DNA from: Bacteroidota bacterium
GTDB lineage: Bacteria; Bacteroidota; Bacteroidia; Chitinophagales; Chitinophagaceae
Reading direction: 5' to 3'
Length of the DNA stretch: 64,000 nucleotides
NCBI GenBank assembly: GCA_018266455.1
Contig: JAFEAJ010000009.1
Coordinates: 1 to 64,000 of the forward strand
Made by a program: the position numbers and the translations under genes. A model generated the notes under the pieces. The model did no database searches. It saw only the letters and a list, made by a program, of their open reading frames with translations, and was not told where the DNA came from. Below, one piece after another: positions 25,818-38,205 of this stretch (position 1 is its first letter; every line of letters begins with the position of its first letter).

Positions 25818-27287
25818 ATGGCGGTCTCCAACCAGCTAAGAAATCAGCATATAATGTGGCGGGCAGGGTTTGGCCCAACTGCAGATCAGCTGCATGTGAT
25901 GGCTACAACTTCCCAAAAAAGCCTGTTCAAATCCTTATTAGAAGGCTCAACCAAACCGCCAGCATATATTGAAGTTGCAGACAATGCACTAAAAGAGATG
26001 ATGATGGGCATGAATGAGCAGGAAAAGATGAAGAAAAGTGATTTGTCGGCTGATGAAAAAAAGCAATTGATAAAGCAATCCCAACATGATATCAGAGCCC
26101 TTAATCTTTCCTGGCTGAACGAGATGGCCCAAAGCGATGCCCAGCTTCGCGAAAAAATGAGCTTTTTCTGGCATGGCCATTTTGCAACACGCAGCCCAAA
26201 TATTTTCTACCAGCAGCAGTTGTTGGATATCATCAGGCGGAATGCGCTAGGCAACTTTAGGGATTTATTGCATGAGGTAAGCAAGAGCGCTGTTATGATC
26301 AATTTCCTCAACAGCAATCAAAATAAAAAAGGCCATCCCAACGAAAACTTTGCACGTGAAGTGATGGAACTCTTCACTATGGGCAGGGGCAATTATACTG
26401 AAACAGATATCAAAGAAGCTGCCCGTGCATTTACCGGGTGGGGCGCAAACATGCAGGGAGAATTTGTGTTCAGGAAATTTCAGCATGATGGCGGCACGAA
26501 AACCATTCTTGGCAAAACAGGGAATTATGATGGCGATGATGTGCTGGATATCCTGCTCGATAAAAAAGAAACAGCACATTTTATTTCAAAAAAATTGTAC
26601 CGTTTTTTAGTGAATGATAAAGCAGATGATGAGAAAGCGATATGGCTGGGGAACCGTTTTTATCAAAGCAATTATGATATCAAATCTTTGCTCGAAGATG
26701 TTTTTACGAGCGATTGGTTTTATGAAGAAAAAAACATCGGTGCAAAAATAAAATCGCCCATTGAGCTGATTGCAGGCATCAGAAGGTTATTGCCAATGAA
26801 AATTGAAAATGAGGAAGTGCAATTGACCGTTCAGGCGGTATTGGGCCAGTTGCTTTTCTTTCCGCCCAATGTGGCAGGCTGGCCGGGTGGCGCCAACTGG
26901 ATCGACAGTTCTTCGCTTATGTTCCGCCTGCGCATTCCTCAAATCATTTACGCTTCAGATGAGTTTGATATGAAACCTAAAGACGATGATGATGTAGCCA
27001 TGGGCAGGAGCGAACTAAATGAAAACGCATTCAAAGTAAAAGGCCTTGGAAAAACCAGGGGAGGGCAAATGTTAAAAGCAGAAATCTTTTGGGCGGGTTA
27101 TTTGAAGAAGTTTGAATTGATACAAAAAGAAGATTTATTGGCAGAGATCAGTAAAACTGTTTTACAAACTTCATCAGGCATAAGCGCAATAGCTTTAAAA
27201 AAATATATTGACCAAACAGGCAGGGATTCATTTATAAAAACGGCAACAATAGAATTAATGAGCACACCGGAATATCAACTTTGTTAA
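25818..27287 (+). CDS. DUF1800 family protein
   Basis: 489 residues from the ATG at 25818. Typical DUF1800 segments are visible: MSFFWHGHFATR (about 117-128), NENFAREVMELFTMG (about 173-187), YTETDIKEAARAFTGW and PPNVAGWPGG near 355. No signal peptide is seen. The function of the family is unknown, but it is nearly always encoded beside a DUF1501 protein, as here (58 bp downstream), so the two probably act together, perhaps in the envelope. Confidence 0.92.
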   Translation: MAVSNQLRNQHIMWRAGFGPTADQLHVMATTSQKSLFKSLLEGSTKPPAYIEVADNALKEMMMGMNEQEKMKKSDLSADEKKQLIKQSQHDIRALNLSWLNEMAQSDAQLREKMSFFWHGHFATRSPNIFYQQQLLDIIRRNALGNFRDLLHEVSKSAVMINFLNSNQNKKGHPNENFAREVMELFTMGRGNYTETDIKEAARAFTGWGANMQGEFVFRKFQHDGGTKTILGKTGNYDGDDVLDILLDKKETAHFISKKLYRFLVNDKADDEKAIWLGNRFYQSNYDIKSLLEDVFTSDWFYEEKNIGAKIKSPIELIAGIRRLLPMKIENEEVQLTVQAVLGQLLFFPPNVAGWPGGANWIDSSSLMFRLRIPQIIYASDEFDMKPKDDDDVAMGRSELNENAFKVKGLGKTRGGQMLKAEIFWAGYLKKFELIQKEDLLAEISKTVLQTSSGISAIALKKYIDQTGRDSFIKTATIELMSTPEYQLC

Positions 27288-27345
27288 TACACTAAATACG
27301 GAATGCTTACCAAAGAACGTTGCGTTAAGCATTCAGCCCTAAAAT

Positions 27346-28545
27346 ATGTTACTCAAGCGAAAAGAATTCATACAATTAGGCTCTATTGCAACGGCATCCA
27401 TGATGCTGCCAAAATTTTTGAAAGCATTTGAAAGGCCAGCGATGGCGCCACCGGGCAATAAGGTGCTTGTGGTGCTGCAAATGAGCGGTGGGAATGACGG
27501 GCTGAATACAGTCGTCCCGGTACGCAATGATATTTATTATCAACTGAGGCCTCAATTGGGCATTGAAAAAGCGAAAGCTTTACAGCTAACTGATGAAGTT
27601 GCACTTCACCCTGCATTGGCCGGGTTGAAAGAATTGTATGATGATGGCAGTTTAGGGATTATGAACAATGTTGGCTATCCTAACCCAGACCGTTCGCATT
27701 TCCGCAGCATGGATATATGGCAAAGCGCAAGCGACAGCAAAACCTATGCTTATACCGGATGGCTTGGAAGATACCTTGATGCCCAATGCCATGGCTGCGA
27801 TAAGCCCACCCAGGCATTGGAAATTGATGATGTGCTAAGCCTTGCATTAAAAGGCGATAGGCTAAAAGGGATTGCCCTTAAAGACCCTGCAAGATTATAC
27901 AACACGAGCCATCAGCAATATTTTAAGGAGATATTAAATGACCATAAGTTTTTAGAAGAAGAGAAACCTGTTGATTATTTATATAAAACAATGGCTGAGA
28001 CATTGTCCAGCGCTGATTATATTTTTCAGCAAAGCAAATTGCACCCTTCATCGGCAGCTTATCCGAAGACTGGTTTAGGGAAAAGCTTGCAAACAATCGC
28101 ATCGTTGATTTTTTCTGACATCAATACAAAAGTCTATTATGTTTCCCTGGGAAGCTTTGATACGCATGTGAACCAGCAAAACACCCAGCAAAGGCTGTTC
28201 ACTGAAATGAGCGATGCGGTGAAAGCGTTTGTTGCCGACCTGAAATCCAACAACCGGTTCCAGGACGTAATGCTGATGACTTTTTCAGAATTCGGGCGAA
28301 GGGTTTCGCAAAACGCGAGTGGCGGCACCGATCATGGAACCGCTAATAATATGTTCCTGGTAAGTGGGGGATTAAAGCAAAAGGGGTTGATTAACCCGAT
28401 GCCCGACTTAAGCGATTTGAATGAAGGCGATTTGAAATACCAAATCGATTTCAAAGAGGTGTATGCAACAGTCTTGAACAAATGGCTGTCAGCAGATGAC
28501 GGGCATATTTTAGGAAAGCAGTATGAACACCTTGGCTTTATTTAG
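27346..28545 (+). CDS. DUF1501 family protein
   Basis: 399 residues. The N-terminus (MLLKRKEFIQLGSIATASMM) resembles a weak Tat-type signal, with KRK in place of the twin arginine. The sulfatase-like fold of the family is suggested by VLQMSGGNDGLNTVVP near the start, YVSLGSFDTHVNQQ in the middle and EFGRRVSQNASGGTDHGTA toward the end. Enzymatic activity is not established for the family. It is paired with the DUF1800 gene and followed by a clear bidirectional terminator. Confidence 0.92.
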   Translation: MLLKRKEFIQLGSIATASMMLPKFLKAFERPAMAPPGNKVLVVLQMSGGNDGLNTVVPVRNDIYYQLRPQLGIEKAKALQLTDEVALHPALAGLKELYDDGSLGIMNNVGYPNPDRSHFRSMDIWQSASDSKTYAYTGWLGRYLDAQCHGCDKPTQALEIDDVLSLALKGDRLKGIALKDPARLYNTSHQQYFKEILNDHKFLEEEKPVDYLYKTMAETLSSADYIFQQSKLHPSSAAYPKTGLGKSLQTIASLIFSDINTKVYYVSLGSFDTHVNQQNTQQRLFTEMSDAVKAFVADLKSNNRFQDVMLMTFSEFGRRVSQNASGGTDHGTANNMFLVSGGLKQKGLINPMPDLSDLNEGDLKYQIDFKEVYATVLNKWLSADDGHILGKQYEHLGFI

Positions 28546-28565
28546 GGTCTGTGCTCTTCTATATA

Positions 28566-28608
28566 CAAAAGCCTCTGCATTATCAAAAACGCAGAGGCTT
28601 TATTTTGT
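28566..28608. terminator. bidirectional rho-independent terminator
   Basis: AAAGCCTCTGC / GCAGAGGCTTT with a loop of about 12 bases is flanked by A-rich and T-rich runs. It lies between convergent genes (DUF1501 and the RND outer-membrane gene), so it can serve both strands. Confidence 0.85.
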
Positions 28609-28726
28609 GAAATATGCAAAAGCCCTTTGCCCGATTGAAAATGAGTGAGCCAATGGGCGTGAAATCAGGGTTTGTGGAAATCATGCAGCACACCAGCTAT
28701 TGGCTTAAAGAGAAATCAACTGCGTT

Positions 28727-30121
28727 TTATTTCCAGCCTCCACCCAGGCTCTTATATAAATTAATGACTGCCGACAACTGCTGTAATTTGTCATTAACGC
28801 CGGCAAGCTCGGCAGCTAACAAACTTTGCTCGGAAGTCAGCACGTCAGTGTAATTTGTGGCAGAGGAATATTCTAGAAGTTGTTTTGTGTAATCGACCGA
28901 CTTTTGGAGGTAAGCGATTTGTTGTTTTCGCAAGGATTGCTTTTCTAACGAAGCTTTATAACTATACAGTGCATCAGATACTTCTTTGCCTGCAACTAAT
29001 AATGTTTTTTTGAAGGCGTTTAAGTACTCCTCCTGGTTTGCCTGTGCCACAGCAAGCCTTTGCTTGTTCCTTCCCTGCTCGAAAACGGGTTGCAACAGGC
29101 TGCCCGTGAGGTAGGCAAAAAAATTCGCCGGATTGAATAATTGCGATAATGAAGTAGCCGAAAACCCGGTTGCTCCTGTAATGGTGAATGAAGGATAAAA
29201 ATAAGTTCTTGCCACATTTACCAGCTCGAAGGAATTGCGAAGCTGATTTTCTGCCTCCTGAACATCGGGCCGGTTAGCTAATAGTTGCGCGGGAACTCCC
29301 GTTGCAAGATTTGTTGTGACCATTTGCTGCTCTAATGTTGCCCTGTATATCGTATCAGGGGGCTTTCCTAACAATAGGCTTAGCATATTTTCTGTTTCAC
29401 GGATATTTTGTTTCAGGTCAGGAATGGTAATCTCGACGGAATAACGATTGGCTTCGCTTTGCACCACTGCTGCTCCAGTCACTACGTTGCTTTCTTTGAG
29501 CGCCTTCATCGTTTCAACTTCTTTAGCCCTGTTCTCAACAGTTCTTTCCGTAATGTGAAGTTGCGCTTCATAAGCCAGCAATGAATAATAATTAATCACA
29601 ATATCTGCGACCAATTGTGTTTGCACTGCTTTTTTGTATGATTCGCTTTGCAGCAATGAAGCAAGTGCAGCCCTTTTTGCACTGCTTAATTTTCCCCATA
29701 CATCCGCTTCCCAGCTAGTTGAAATCCCTATTGCATAAGTTTCAGGGAAACCGAATTGGGTAGAAGAAACTCTTTGAAAAGATGCTGATGGGTTTGCGTC
29801 AATGCCTGGCAGCAATGCCAGTTTGCTTTGTTTGAAATTAGCAGCAGCAGTTTTTATTCTTGCAGCGGCTATTTTGAGGTCAAAGTTATTATTAATCCCT
29901 TCCTGGATAAGCGATTGAAGCAAGGTGTCAGTAAACATTTCTTTCCAGGAAATCGTAGCGATGTTGTTCGCAGGGTCATTTTTAGAAGAATCGCGATAAA
30001 GCTTGTTGCTTATTGCGTCATTTGGTTGGTGATACGGCTGAGCTATTTTACATGCATTGATCATTACGATCAGCATAAATATAGCAGCCCATAAAACCAT
30101 TCTCCATGCGTGTTTTCCCAT
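28727..30121 (-). CDS. RND efflux outer-membrane lipoprotein (NodT/TolC type)
   Basis: 464 residues. A signal sequence with lipobox gives Cys24 (MLIVMINACK). Two repeats of the outer-membrane factor family follow; LLANRPDVQEAENQL is the typical mid-protein signature. It forms the outer-membrane channel of a tripartite pump. It is the last gene of an operon with the inner-membrane pump and adaptor (spacers 5 and 15 bp). Substrates cannot be told from the sequence. Confidence 0.93.
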   Translation of the reverse strand: MGKHAWRMVLWAAIFMLIVMINACKIAQPYHQPNDAISNKLYRDSSKNDPANNIATISWKEMFTDTLLQSLIQEGINNNFDLKIAAARIKTAAANFKQSKLALLPGIDANPSASFQRVSSTQFGFPETYAIGISTSWEADVWGKLSSAKRAALASLLQSESYKKAVQTQLVADIVINYYSLLAYEAQLHITERTVENRAKEVETMKALKESNVVTGAAVVQSEANRYSVEITIPDLKQNIRETENMLSLLLGKPPDTIYRATLEQQMVTTNLATGVPAQLLANRPDVQEAENQLRNSFELVNVARTYFYPSFTITGATGFSATSLSQLFNPANFFAYLTGSLLQPVFEQGRNKQRLAVAQANQEEYLNAFKKTLLVAGKEVSDALYSYKASLEKQSLRKQQIAYLQKSVDYTKQLLEYSSATNYTDVLTSEQSLLAAELAGVNDKLQQLSAVINLYKSLGGGWK

Positions 30122-30126
30122 TATAG

Positions 30127-33100
30127 TCAGCTTTCCTTTTGTTTGTTAATGATCAGGTTATCATTCTCGTCATATTTATTAGCGTGAATTTTCTCCTGTA
30201 AAGATTGAAAGATGATAAACAGCCCGGGTATTACAAACACGCCAAGCACTGTGCCTATCAGCATTCCGCCAATAGCTCCTGTGCCGATAGACCTGTTGCC
30301 GTAAGCGCCAGCCCCTGTTGAGAACATCAACGGCATCAATCCAAAAACAAAAGCAAAAGAAGTCATTAATATAGGCCGCAGCCTTGCTTTTGCGCCTTCT
30401 GTTGCCGCTTCAACCAAATTCATCCCTTTCCTCCTTCTTTCTAATGCAAATTCAACAATCAGTATCGCATTTTTTGCCAATAAGCCAATCAACATGATCA
30501 ATGATATTTGCATATAAATATTATTGCCAATACCGAACATCTTGGCGAATAAGTACACACCTGACAGGCCAACCGGCATGGAAAGCAGCACTGCAAAAGG
30601 AACAATATAGCTTTCGTATTGTGCGCTTAATAATAAATACACAAACACCAGGCTCAGCAGAAAAATATAAACCGATTGTGTTCCACTTGTTTGTTCTTCC
30701 CTGCTAATGCCGGAATATTCATAGCCATATCCCGGAGGCAACGTTTGTGCAGCTACTTCTTTAATGGCCGCCAATGCCTGGCCGGAGCTAAAGCTTGGTT
30801 TTTGAGTTCCATTCACAGAGATAGAAGTGAACATATTAAACCTTGAAATGCTTTGCGGGCCATAAATGCGCTTCACATTGATGAATTCTGTGATAGGGGC
30901 CATTTTATTGCTGCCTGATTTTACATATATCTTATTCAGTCCTTCGACATTTGCCCGATAGTTTGTGTCTGCCTGTATCATTACACGATATTGCTTTCCA
31001 TACTTATTAAAATTTGAAGTATAAAAACCACCGTAATAAAATTGCATGGTATTCAAAATATCATTCACGCCAATTCCTGCATCCTTAACTTTTGCCACGT
31101 TAACACTGAGCTCATACTGGGGAAACCCCGGATCGAAAGAGGTCATTGCATACTGTATTTCGGGGCGTTTATTTAATGTTTCTAAAAATTTTTGTGCCAC
31201 TGCATAAAAATCAACGATGCTGTGGCCGCCCTTATCCTGTAACTGAAAAGAAAATCCCCCTGTCCCGCCAAACCCCGAAATGGTTGGGAGCGACATTGGG
31301 AATATAGCAGCTTCGCGCAAACCGGATAGCTTTTGATTCAGCATCTTGATAACATCCTGGTTGCTGATGCCTTTTCTTTTGCTCCAGTCTTTCAGTTCCA
31401 GGAAAACAATCCCGTAATTGCTTCCATCGCCAGCAATAAAATTAAATCCAACCACGCGGAACACGTGCTCAATTTGCGGGATGGCCAAAGCGCTATCGCT
31501 CACTTGTTCTACTACAGCAGCCGTGCGTTCCATGGAGGCTGCGGCAGGGAGGCTGATGGATACAAAAATTGTTCCCATATCTTCATCGGGAACAAAACTC
31601 GAAGGCGTAGTTTTCATTAAAAAAGCAAATAACCCGGAGAATACGGCCGCTGACAGCAGGATCAGCCATTTTTTTAAAGAAAGAAATTTGATTGCTCGTG
31701 TGTACTTTGCCGTTAGCGAATCGTAAGCTGTATTAAAACCCACTCCGAGTTTTTGCAAAAAATTTCTTTTTTTATGTTCTGTAAGCTTTGGCGGGCGTAA
31801 GAACAATGCCGCAAGCGCAGGGCAAAGCGTTAGCGCATTCACGGCAGAAATGCCAATGGCTACTGCAAGCGTAACCCCAAACTGTTTATAAAAAACGCCG
31901 GTTGACCCGCCAACAAACGTAACAGGAATGAATACTGAGGCCATGATGAGCGTGATAGACAATATGGCACTGGTTATTTCGCTCATTGCATCAATGGAAG
32001 CTTTGCGGGGCGATTGATAGCCGTGTTCCAGTTTTGCGTGCACTGCTTCTACAACAACAATGGCATCATCCACCACAATGCCGATGGCGAGCACGAGCGC
32101 AAACAAAGTGAGCAGGTTAATGCTGTAACCAAAAATGTACAAGAAAAAGAATGTGCCGATAATACATACAGGGACTGATATGCCATGAATAAGTGTTGAT
32201 CGTATGTCCTGTAAGAAAATAAAGATCACTAAGAAAACCAATGCAAAACATTCTATCAATGTGGTGATTACTTTTTCAATAGAAGCTCCTAAAAACCGGT
32301 TGATGTCAACAACAGCGCTGTAATGAATGCCATCAGGAAATGATTTGCTTGCTTCTTCCATGGCCTGCTTGCATAAATTGATAACGTCTCTTGCATTGGA
32401 CCCGGGAGTTTGATTGATGGCAATGCCGCTTGCAGGATGGCCATTGTATGCCCCTGCAGAAGAATTAAGAAGAGCGCCGATTTCCACTCGTGCAATGTCT
32501 TTCAGGTGCAATATTTGCCCGTTTGTTTTTGCTTTGATGATGATGTTTTCAAACTGCGCTACGGTTTGCAACTTTCCGGTATAAGTAATAACATATTCAA
32601 AACTTTGGTTGCCATTCTCGCCAAATTTCCCGGGCGCCGCATCCATGTTCTGCTCGTTCAGCGCAGCAGAAACATCTTCAGGCGTGAGCCCGTACTCCGA
32701 CATTAAATCCGGCTTAAGCCAAATGCGCATAGAATAATCGCGTGAGCCAAAGCTCCTGGCGCTTCCAACGCCGGGGACCCTTTTAATCTGAGGTAAAATA
32801 TTAATGTTGGCATAATTCTGCAGAAAAGTCTGGTCATAAGCAGGCTTATCGGAATACAGCGCAAATATCAGCACCATGCTGCTTTGCTGCTTTCTAACGG
32901 TTACGCCTACCTTCACAACATCCTGCGGCAACTGGCTGGTTGCGCTGGATACAAGGTTCTGCACATTTACCGCATCCTTATCAGGATCGGTCCCTACCTG
33001 AAAATACACTTGTATAGAAGCGCTTCCATCATTGGCTGCCGATGAAGTCATGTATGTCATTCCTTCTACTCCATTGATGGCTTCTTCAAGGGGAATGATC

Positions 33101-33282
33101 ACATTCCTTAAAACCACTTCTGCGTTTGCGCCTGTATAGCTTGCTGAGACCTGCACCGTTGGCGGGGCAATATTCGGATATTGTTCGATAGGCAATTTTA
33201 TCAACCCTAAAACCCCAAGCAACACAATGATAATAGAGATGACCGTACTTAATACCGGCCTTTTGATAAAAGTTTTGATCAT
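30127..33282 (-). CDS. RND efflux pump, HAE-1 (AcrB/MexB) type
   Basis: 1051 residues, standard AcrB length, with 12 predicted transmembrane helices. It starts with the conserved IKLPIEQYPNIAPPTVQV and has the proton-relay Asp pair in IGIVVDDAIVVVEA. A GFGGTGGFSFQLQD segment lies in the large periplasmic porter loop. It uses the proton gradient to export drugs, dyes, bile salts or solvents through the adaptor and outer-membrane partners of the same operon. No TetR-type repressor is adjacent. Confidence 0.96.
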   Translation of the reverse strand: MIKTFIKRPVLSTVISIIIVLLGVLGLIKLPIEQYPNIAPPTVQVSASYTGANAEVVLRNVIIPLEEAINGVEGMTYMTSSAANDGSASIQVYFQVGTDPDKDAVNVQNLVSSATSQLPQDVVKVGVTVRKQQSSMVLIFALYSDKPAYDQTFLQNYANINILPQIKRVPGVGSARSFGSRDYSMRIWLKPDLMSEYGLTPEDVSAALNEQNMDAAPGKFGENGNQSFEYVITYTGKLQTVAQFENIIIKAKTNGQILHLKDIARVEIGALLNSSAGAYNGHPASGIAINQTPGSNARDVINLCKQAMEEASKSFPDGIHYSAVVDINRFLGASIEKVITTLIECFALVFLVIFIFLQDIRSTLIHGISVPVCIIGTFFFLYIFGYSINLLTLFALVLAIGIVVDDAIVVVEAVHAKLEHGYQSPRKASIDAMSEITSAILSITLIMASVFIPVTFVGGSTGVFYKQFGVTLAVAIGISAVNALTLCPALAALFLRPPKLTEHKKRNFLQKLGVGFNTAYDSLTAKYTRAIKFLSLKKWLILLSAAVFSGLFAFLMKTTPSSFVPDEDMGTIFVSISLPAAASMERTAAVVEQVSDSALAIPQIEHVFRVVGFNFIAGDGSNYGIVFLELKDWSKRKGISNQDVIKMLNQKLSGLREAAIFPMSLPTISGFGGTGGFSFQLQDKGGHSIVDFYAVAQKFLETLNKRPEIQYAMTSFDPGFPQYELSVNVAKVKDAGIGVNDILNTMQFYYGGFYTSNFNKYGKQYRVMIQADTNYRANVEGLNKIYVKSGSNKMAPITEFINVKRIYGPQSISRFNMFTSISVNGTQKPSFSSGQALAAIKEVAAQTLPPGYGYEYSGISREEQTSGTQSVYIFLLSLVFVYLLLSAQYESYIVPFAVLLSMPVGLSGVYLFAKMFGIGNNIYMQISLIMLIGLLAKNAILIVEFALERRRKGMNLVEAATEGAKARLRPILMTSFAFVFGLMPLMFSTGAGAYGNRSIGTGAIGGMLIGTVLGVFVIPGLFIIFQSLQEKIHANKYDENDNLIINKQKES

Positions 33283-33297
33283 TTTATTATCAAGTGA

Positions 33298-34467
33298 TTA
33301 TTTTAAGTTTTTATATACTGAATCAGCGCTTGCCGGTTTTGGAATGATTTGAAGGCTGTCCCGTAAACCCACGAGCCCTTCCAGGACTACCTGGTCGCCT
33401 GCTTTTAAGCCACTGGTTACTATAAAATACAAACCATTATCAGAAGGCTTCCCAGTAATCGCTGTGCTTGAAATCCTATTGTTCTTGCTTACCACATACA
33501 CCAATCTTTTATCTTGCAATTCATATGTGGCGCTTTGCGGGATGATCAATGCCGAATCAATGGTTGTTGGTATCCTGATGGTGGCGCTTGCCCCACTTCT
33601 TAAAATACCAAGCGGATTTGAGAAGAGTGCCTTAAAAGCAGCTGTGCCTGTTTCTGTAGAAATCAGCCCGCTTGCTATTTCTGCTTTCCCTTTTTCAGGA
33701 TACAACGATCCGTCAGCAAGGATAAGGGAGGCAGGCAACATGTTATTGGTCTTTTCGTGAATAGTATAACCGGGGGCGTTTGCAAAATATTGCAACAATT
33801 GCTTTTCGTTCAATGAATAGTACGCATATACATTGCTGATGCTTGCTAAGGTAGTGAGCGGAGATGTGTTCGCGGTATTGATCAATGCCCCGACTTTATA
33901 TGGGATGGTACCAATCACGCCGTTGGAAGGGCTGCGCAGCACCGTGTACCCAACATTTGTCTGTGCATTCGCCAGCGCAGCTTTTGCCTGCACCAGCGCT
34001 GCTTCTTTTGCTTTGAGCGTATATTCTGCAGATTCGAGCTCATATTTGCTGATAATTTCTTTTTCTACCAAAGGCTTTGTTTTGGCCACCTGCATTTTTG
34101 CCGCATCCACATCTGCTTCTGCGCTTTTGATACTTGCTTTGGCTGTAACCACTTCTTGTTCAAATTGAGGATTGCTGATGCGGAACAGCAATTGCCCTTT
34201 TTGAACGCTCGCGCCCTCCTGCACGTAAATAGCATCTAAGTAACCATCAATTTTCGGCCTTATCTCTACAATCTCCTGGCCTTGCAAAGTGGCCGGAAAA
34301 TCTACATTCACTTTGGCTACCCGGGGGCTTACTATAAGCACTTTATAATCTTTGGCCTCTGCCTGTGAAGTATTGCCCGGTATATTCTTCATATCATCGT
34401 TGGAGCAGGAAAATAATTGCGTGCATAATAATGCAATCGCCGCCCGGTGTGTCAGTTTTGTTGTCAC
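33298..34467 (-). CDS. RND efflux periplasmic adaptor (AcrA type) lipoprotein
   Basis: 389 residues with lipobox Cys21 (LLCTQLFSCSND). The lipoyl-like half-motifs (EIRPKIDGYLDAIYVQEGASV and NVGYTVLRSPSNGVIG) flank a helical hairpin rich in Ala/Lys/Glu (about residues 115-160), followed by beta-barrel and membrane-proximal domains. It links the inner-membrane pump to the outer-membrane channel. It is the first gene of the three-gene operon, so transcription starts upstream of 34467. Confidence 0.95.
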   Translation of the reverse strand: MTTKLTHRAAIALLCTQLFSCSNDDMKNIPGNTSQAEAKDYKVLIVSPRVAKVNVDFPATLQGQEIVEIRPKIDGYLDAIYVQEGASVQKGQLLFRISNPQFEQEVVTAKASIKSAEADVDAAKMQVAKTKPLVEKEIISKYELESAEYTLKAKEAALVQAKAALANAQTNVGYTVLRSPSNGVIGTIPYKVGALINTANTSPLTTLASISNVYAYYSLNEKQLLQYFANAPGYTIHEKTNNMLPASLILADGSLYPEKGKAEIASGLISTETGTAAFKALFSNPLGILRSGASATIRIPTTIDSALIIPQSATYELQDKRLVYVVSKNNRISSTAITGKPSDNGLYFIVTSGLKAGDQVVLEGLVGLRDSLQIIPKPASADSVYKNLK

Positions 34468-34697
34468 GAATGCTGTTTATCCGGCAATAATAAGATTAAT
34501 TCGATGAAACAATCGAAAGCTTATATAAACGGAAATATGAGCCTACCAGCGTTTGGTTTGTGGAAGCAAGTGATGCCCGATAAAAAAGAAACACTTACGT
34601 TTTTTAATAGCTGTCCGCAACAATGGCATCAGGGTTGCTGAAAGGGTAAAGTTCTTTATTTGCTCAAAAACAGTAAAGCCAATAACTATTTATAAGC

Positions 34698-34901
34698 TTA
34701 CCAGCCTTGTTTTGCAAGGCCCGCTTTAATTGCAGCCAGCGCTTTTTCTTCGCCTAATAAAGTGGTGAGCTTATTCCCTTTCCCATCATGGCCTTGCGCC
34801 ATATATGCGCCTTTGGCTGTTTTGGTGATTACTGCATCATGAATAGGAACGTTCTTTTCTTTAGTTTTTACATTATATGCGGTGAGCGTTACGGTAGACA
34901 T
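34698..34901 (-). CDS. small conserved protein of unknown function
   Basis: 67 residues starting MSTVTLTAYNVKTKEKNVPI and ending AIKAGLAKQGW. The N-terminal half is short beta strands around a basic loop (DAVITKTAKGAYMAQGHDGKG) and the C-terminal half is one Ala/Lys/Glu helix. It has no signal peptide, so it is probably cytoplasmic. It looks like a genuine compact protein and lies downstream of gyrB on the same strand (106-bp gap), but I cannot name its family. Confidence 0.65.
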   Translation of the reverse strand: MSTVTLTAYNVKTKEKNVPIHDAVITKTAKGAYMAQGHDGKGNKLTTLLGEEKALAAIKAGLAKQGW

Positions 34902-35007
34902 TTTAATCGTTTTAAATGGTCAGAGATAGGTCAGTTAATAAATTCTCTTCGCCAAAGGCAAAACTAAACCAATATTCCTTAAAGCAGTTTTAAAGCATTC
35001 GGAAGTT

Positions 35008-37074
<2,067 letters not shown>

Positions 37075-37213
37075 TCATTTTATTCACTTTTCTAATGTAA
37101 AATTTGCTTTGAAAAAACGCTTTTCAGGCTATTGAAAGTCATGAAAAGGTAAAAACCCCCAATGCGAGCAACGAGGTGCTTGGGAATAGTGCGCAATATT
37201 GGTATTTCAGCCT

Positions 37214-37221
37214 TAAATTTG
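37214..37221 (+). promoter_or_regulatory. -7 element of the AraC-type regulator gene
   Basis: TAAATTTG matches TAnnTTTG and ends 6 bp before the ATG at 37228. This would produce an almost leaderless mRNA. No -33 box is seen at the right distance. Confidence 0.5.
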
Positions 37222-37227
37222 CCTGTT

Positions 37228-38172
37228 ATGCACCATCCGCTGAACATATTATCGCTTTCTTATAAACAGCCTGTATTGCTTGATGAACTGGAATTGTTGC
37301 AGGAAAAAGAACAACAGATCCCAGGCTCTGTTCAGTATTCCATCAGGCGCTATGCAAAACACCCTCAATGGGCGATGGAAGATGTGGGCGCGATGATCTA
37401 CCATTATCAGGCGAATGAGAAGAAAGACAATTATTTTGATCTTCATTTTTGTATTGCAGGAAACATGTACTGCAGGCATAAGGAAAAAGAATGTGATTCA
37501 TGTAAAGCAAGCTTATCGTACAATTGCGGGGAGAAGCAGGAAACCGTAGATGTATTCAATTTCAGGTTTTCACCTGTTCACCTTTCGCAATTTGTGAAGC
37601 CGAAAAAATTTAGCCAGTCGCATATTGATGATGTATTAAGTTTCAGGCACAGTTCTTCTTTTTCGAAAATGTTATCTCTTTGCGGCAGGAGCCGCATGGT
37701 ACTTGAAGCACTGCTGAACAACAGCTATTCGGGCAGCATGGAAAATATTTTCATCAATGCGCAAACACAGGTGTTGCTCCTGTACAGCCTGGAATGTATG
37801 CTGGGCGAAAAAGGGGCTGAAGGCTTTCAATGCAAATTTTTGGCTAATGAGCTTGACAGGGTTAAGATTATTGACGCCAGGGAAATATTGCTGCAGCACA
37901 TCGGCGAGCCTTTGACCATAAAGGAACTGAGCCGCAAAGTGGCGATCAATGAATGTTACCTGAAGAAGGGTTTCAAAGAAATGTTCGGCACCACCATTTT
38001 TGACTTTTACCAGGGACAGCGCATGGAGCATGCGCGTTACCTTTTGTACGAAAAAGGATTAAGCGTTACAGATGTGTCGGTGATGCTCGGATATTCTTCC
38101 ATATCTCATTTCTCCACAGCGTTTAAAAAACACACCGGGCTTAAACCCTGTGAGTTATTGCTTCATAGTTAG
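37228..38172 (+). CDS. AraC-family transcriptional regulator
   Basis: 314 residues from the ATG at 37228 (MHHPLNILSLSYKQ). The N-terminal ligand-type region includes a cysteine cluster (MYCRHKEKECDSCKASLSYNC) that could bind metal or sense redox state. The C-terminal AraC helix-turn-helix pair is clear: LTIKELSRKVAINECYLKKG and LSVTDVSVMLGYSSISHFST, ending FKKHTGLKPCEL. It could regulate neighbours such as the convergent serpin gene or the efflux operon, but no operator was identified. An earlier start at 37162 lies upstream of the -7 element. Confidence 0.9.
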   Translation: MHHPLNILSLSYKQPVLLDELELLQEKEQQIPGSVQYSIRRYAKHPQWAMEDVGAMIYHYQANEKKDNYFDLHFCIAGNMYCRHKEKECDSCKASLSYNCGEKQETVDVFNFRFSPVHLSQFVKPKKFSQSHIDDVLSFRHSSSFSKMLSLCGRSRMVLEALLNNSYSGSMENIFINAQTQVLLLYSLECMLGEKGAEGFQCKFLANELDRVKIIDAREILLQHIGEPLTIKELSRKVAINECYLKKGFKEMFGTTIFDFYQGQRMEHARYLLYEKGLSVTDVSVMLGYSSISHFSTAFKKHTGLKPCELLLHS

Positions 38173-38205
38173 ACTATAGAAAATGGTCAAATATTTCTCC
38201 CTCTG

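Noticed and set aside
38183..38191. Half-site ATGGTCAAA related to the FNR-like motif
   Set aside because: It lies in a tail-to-tail spacer without a promoter and lacks the second arm.
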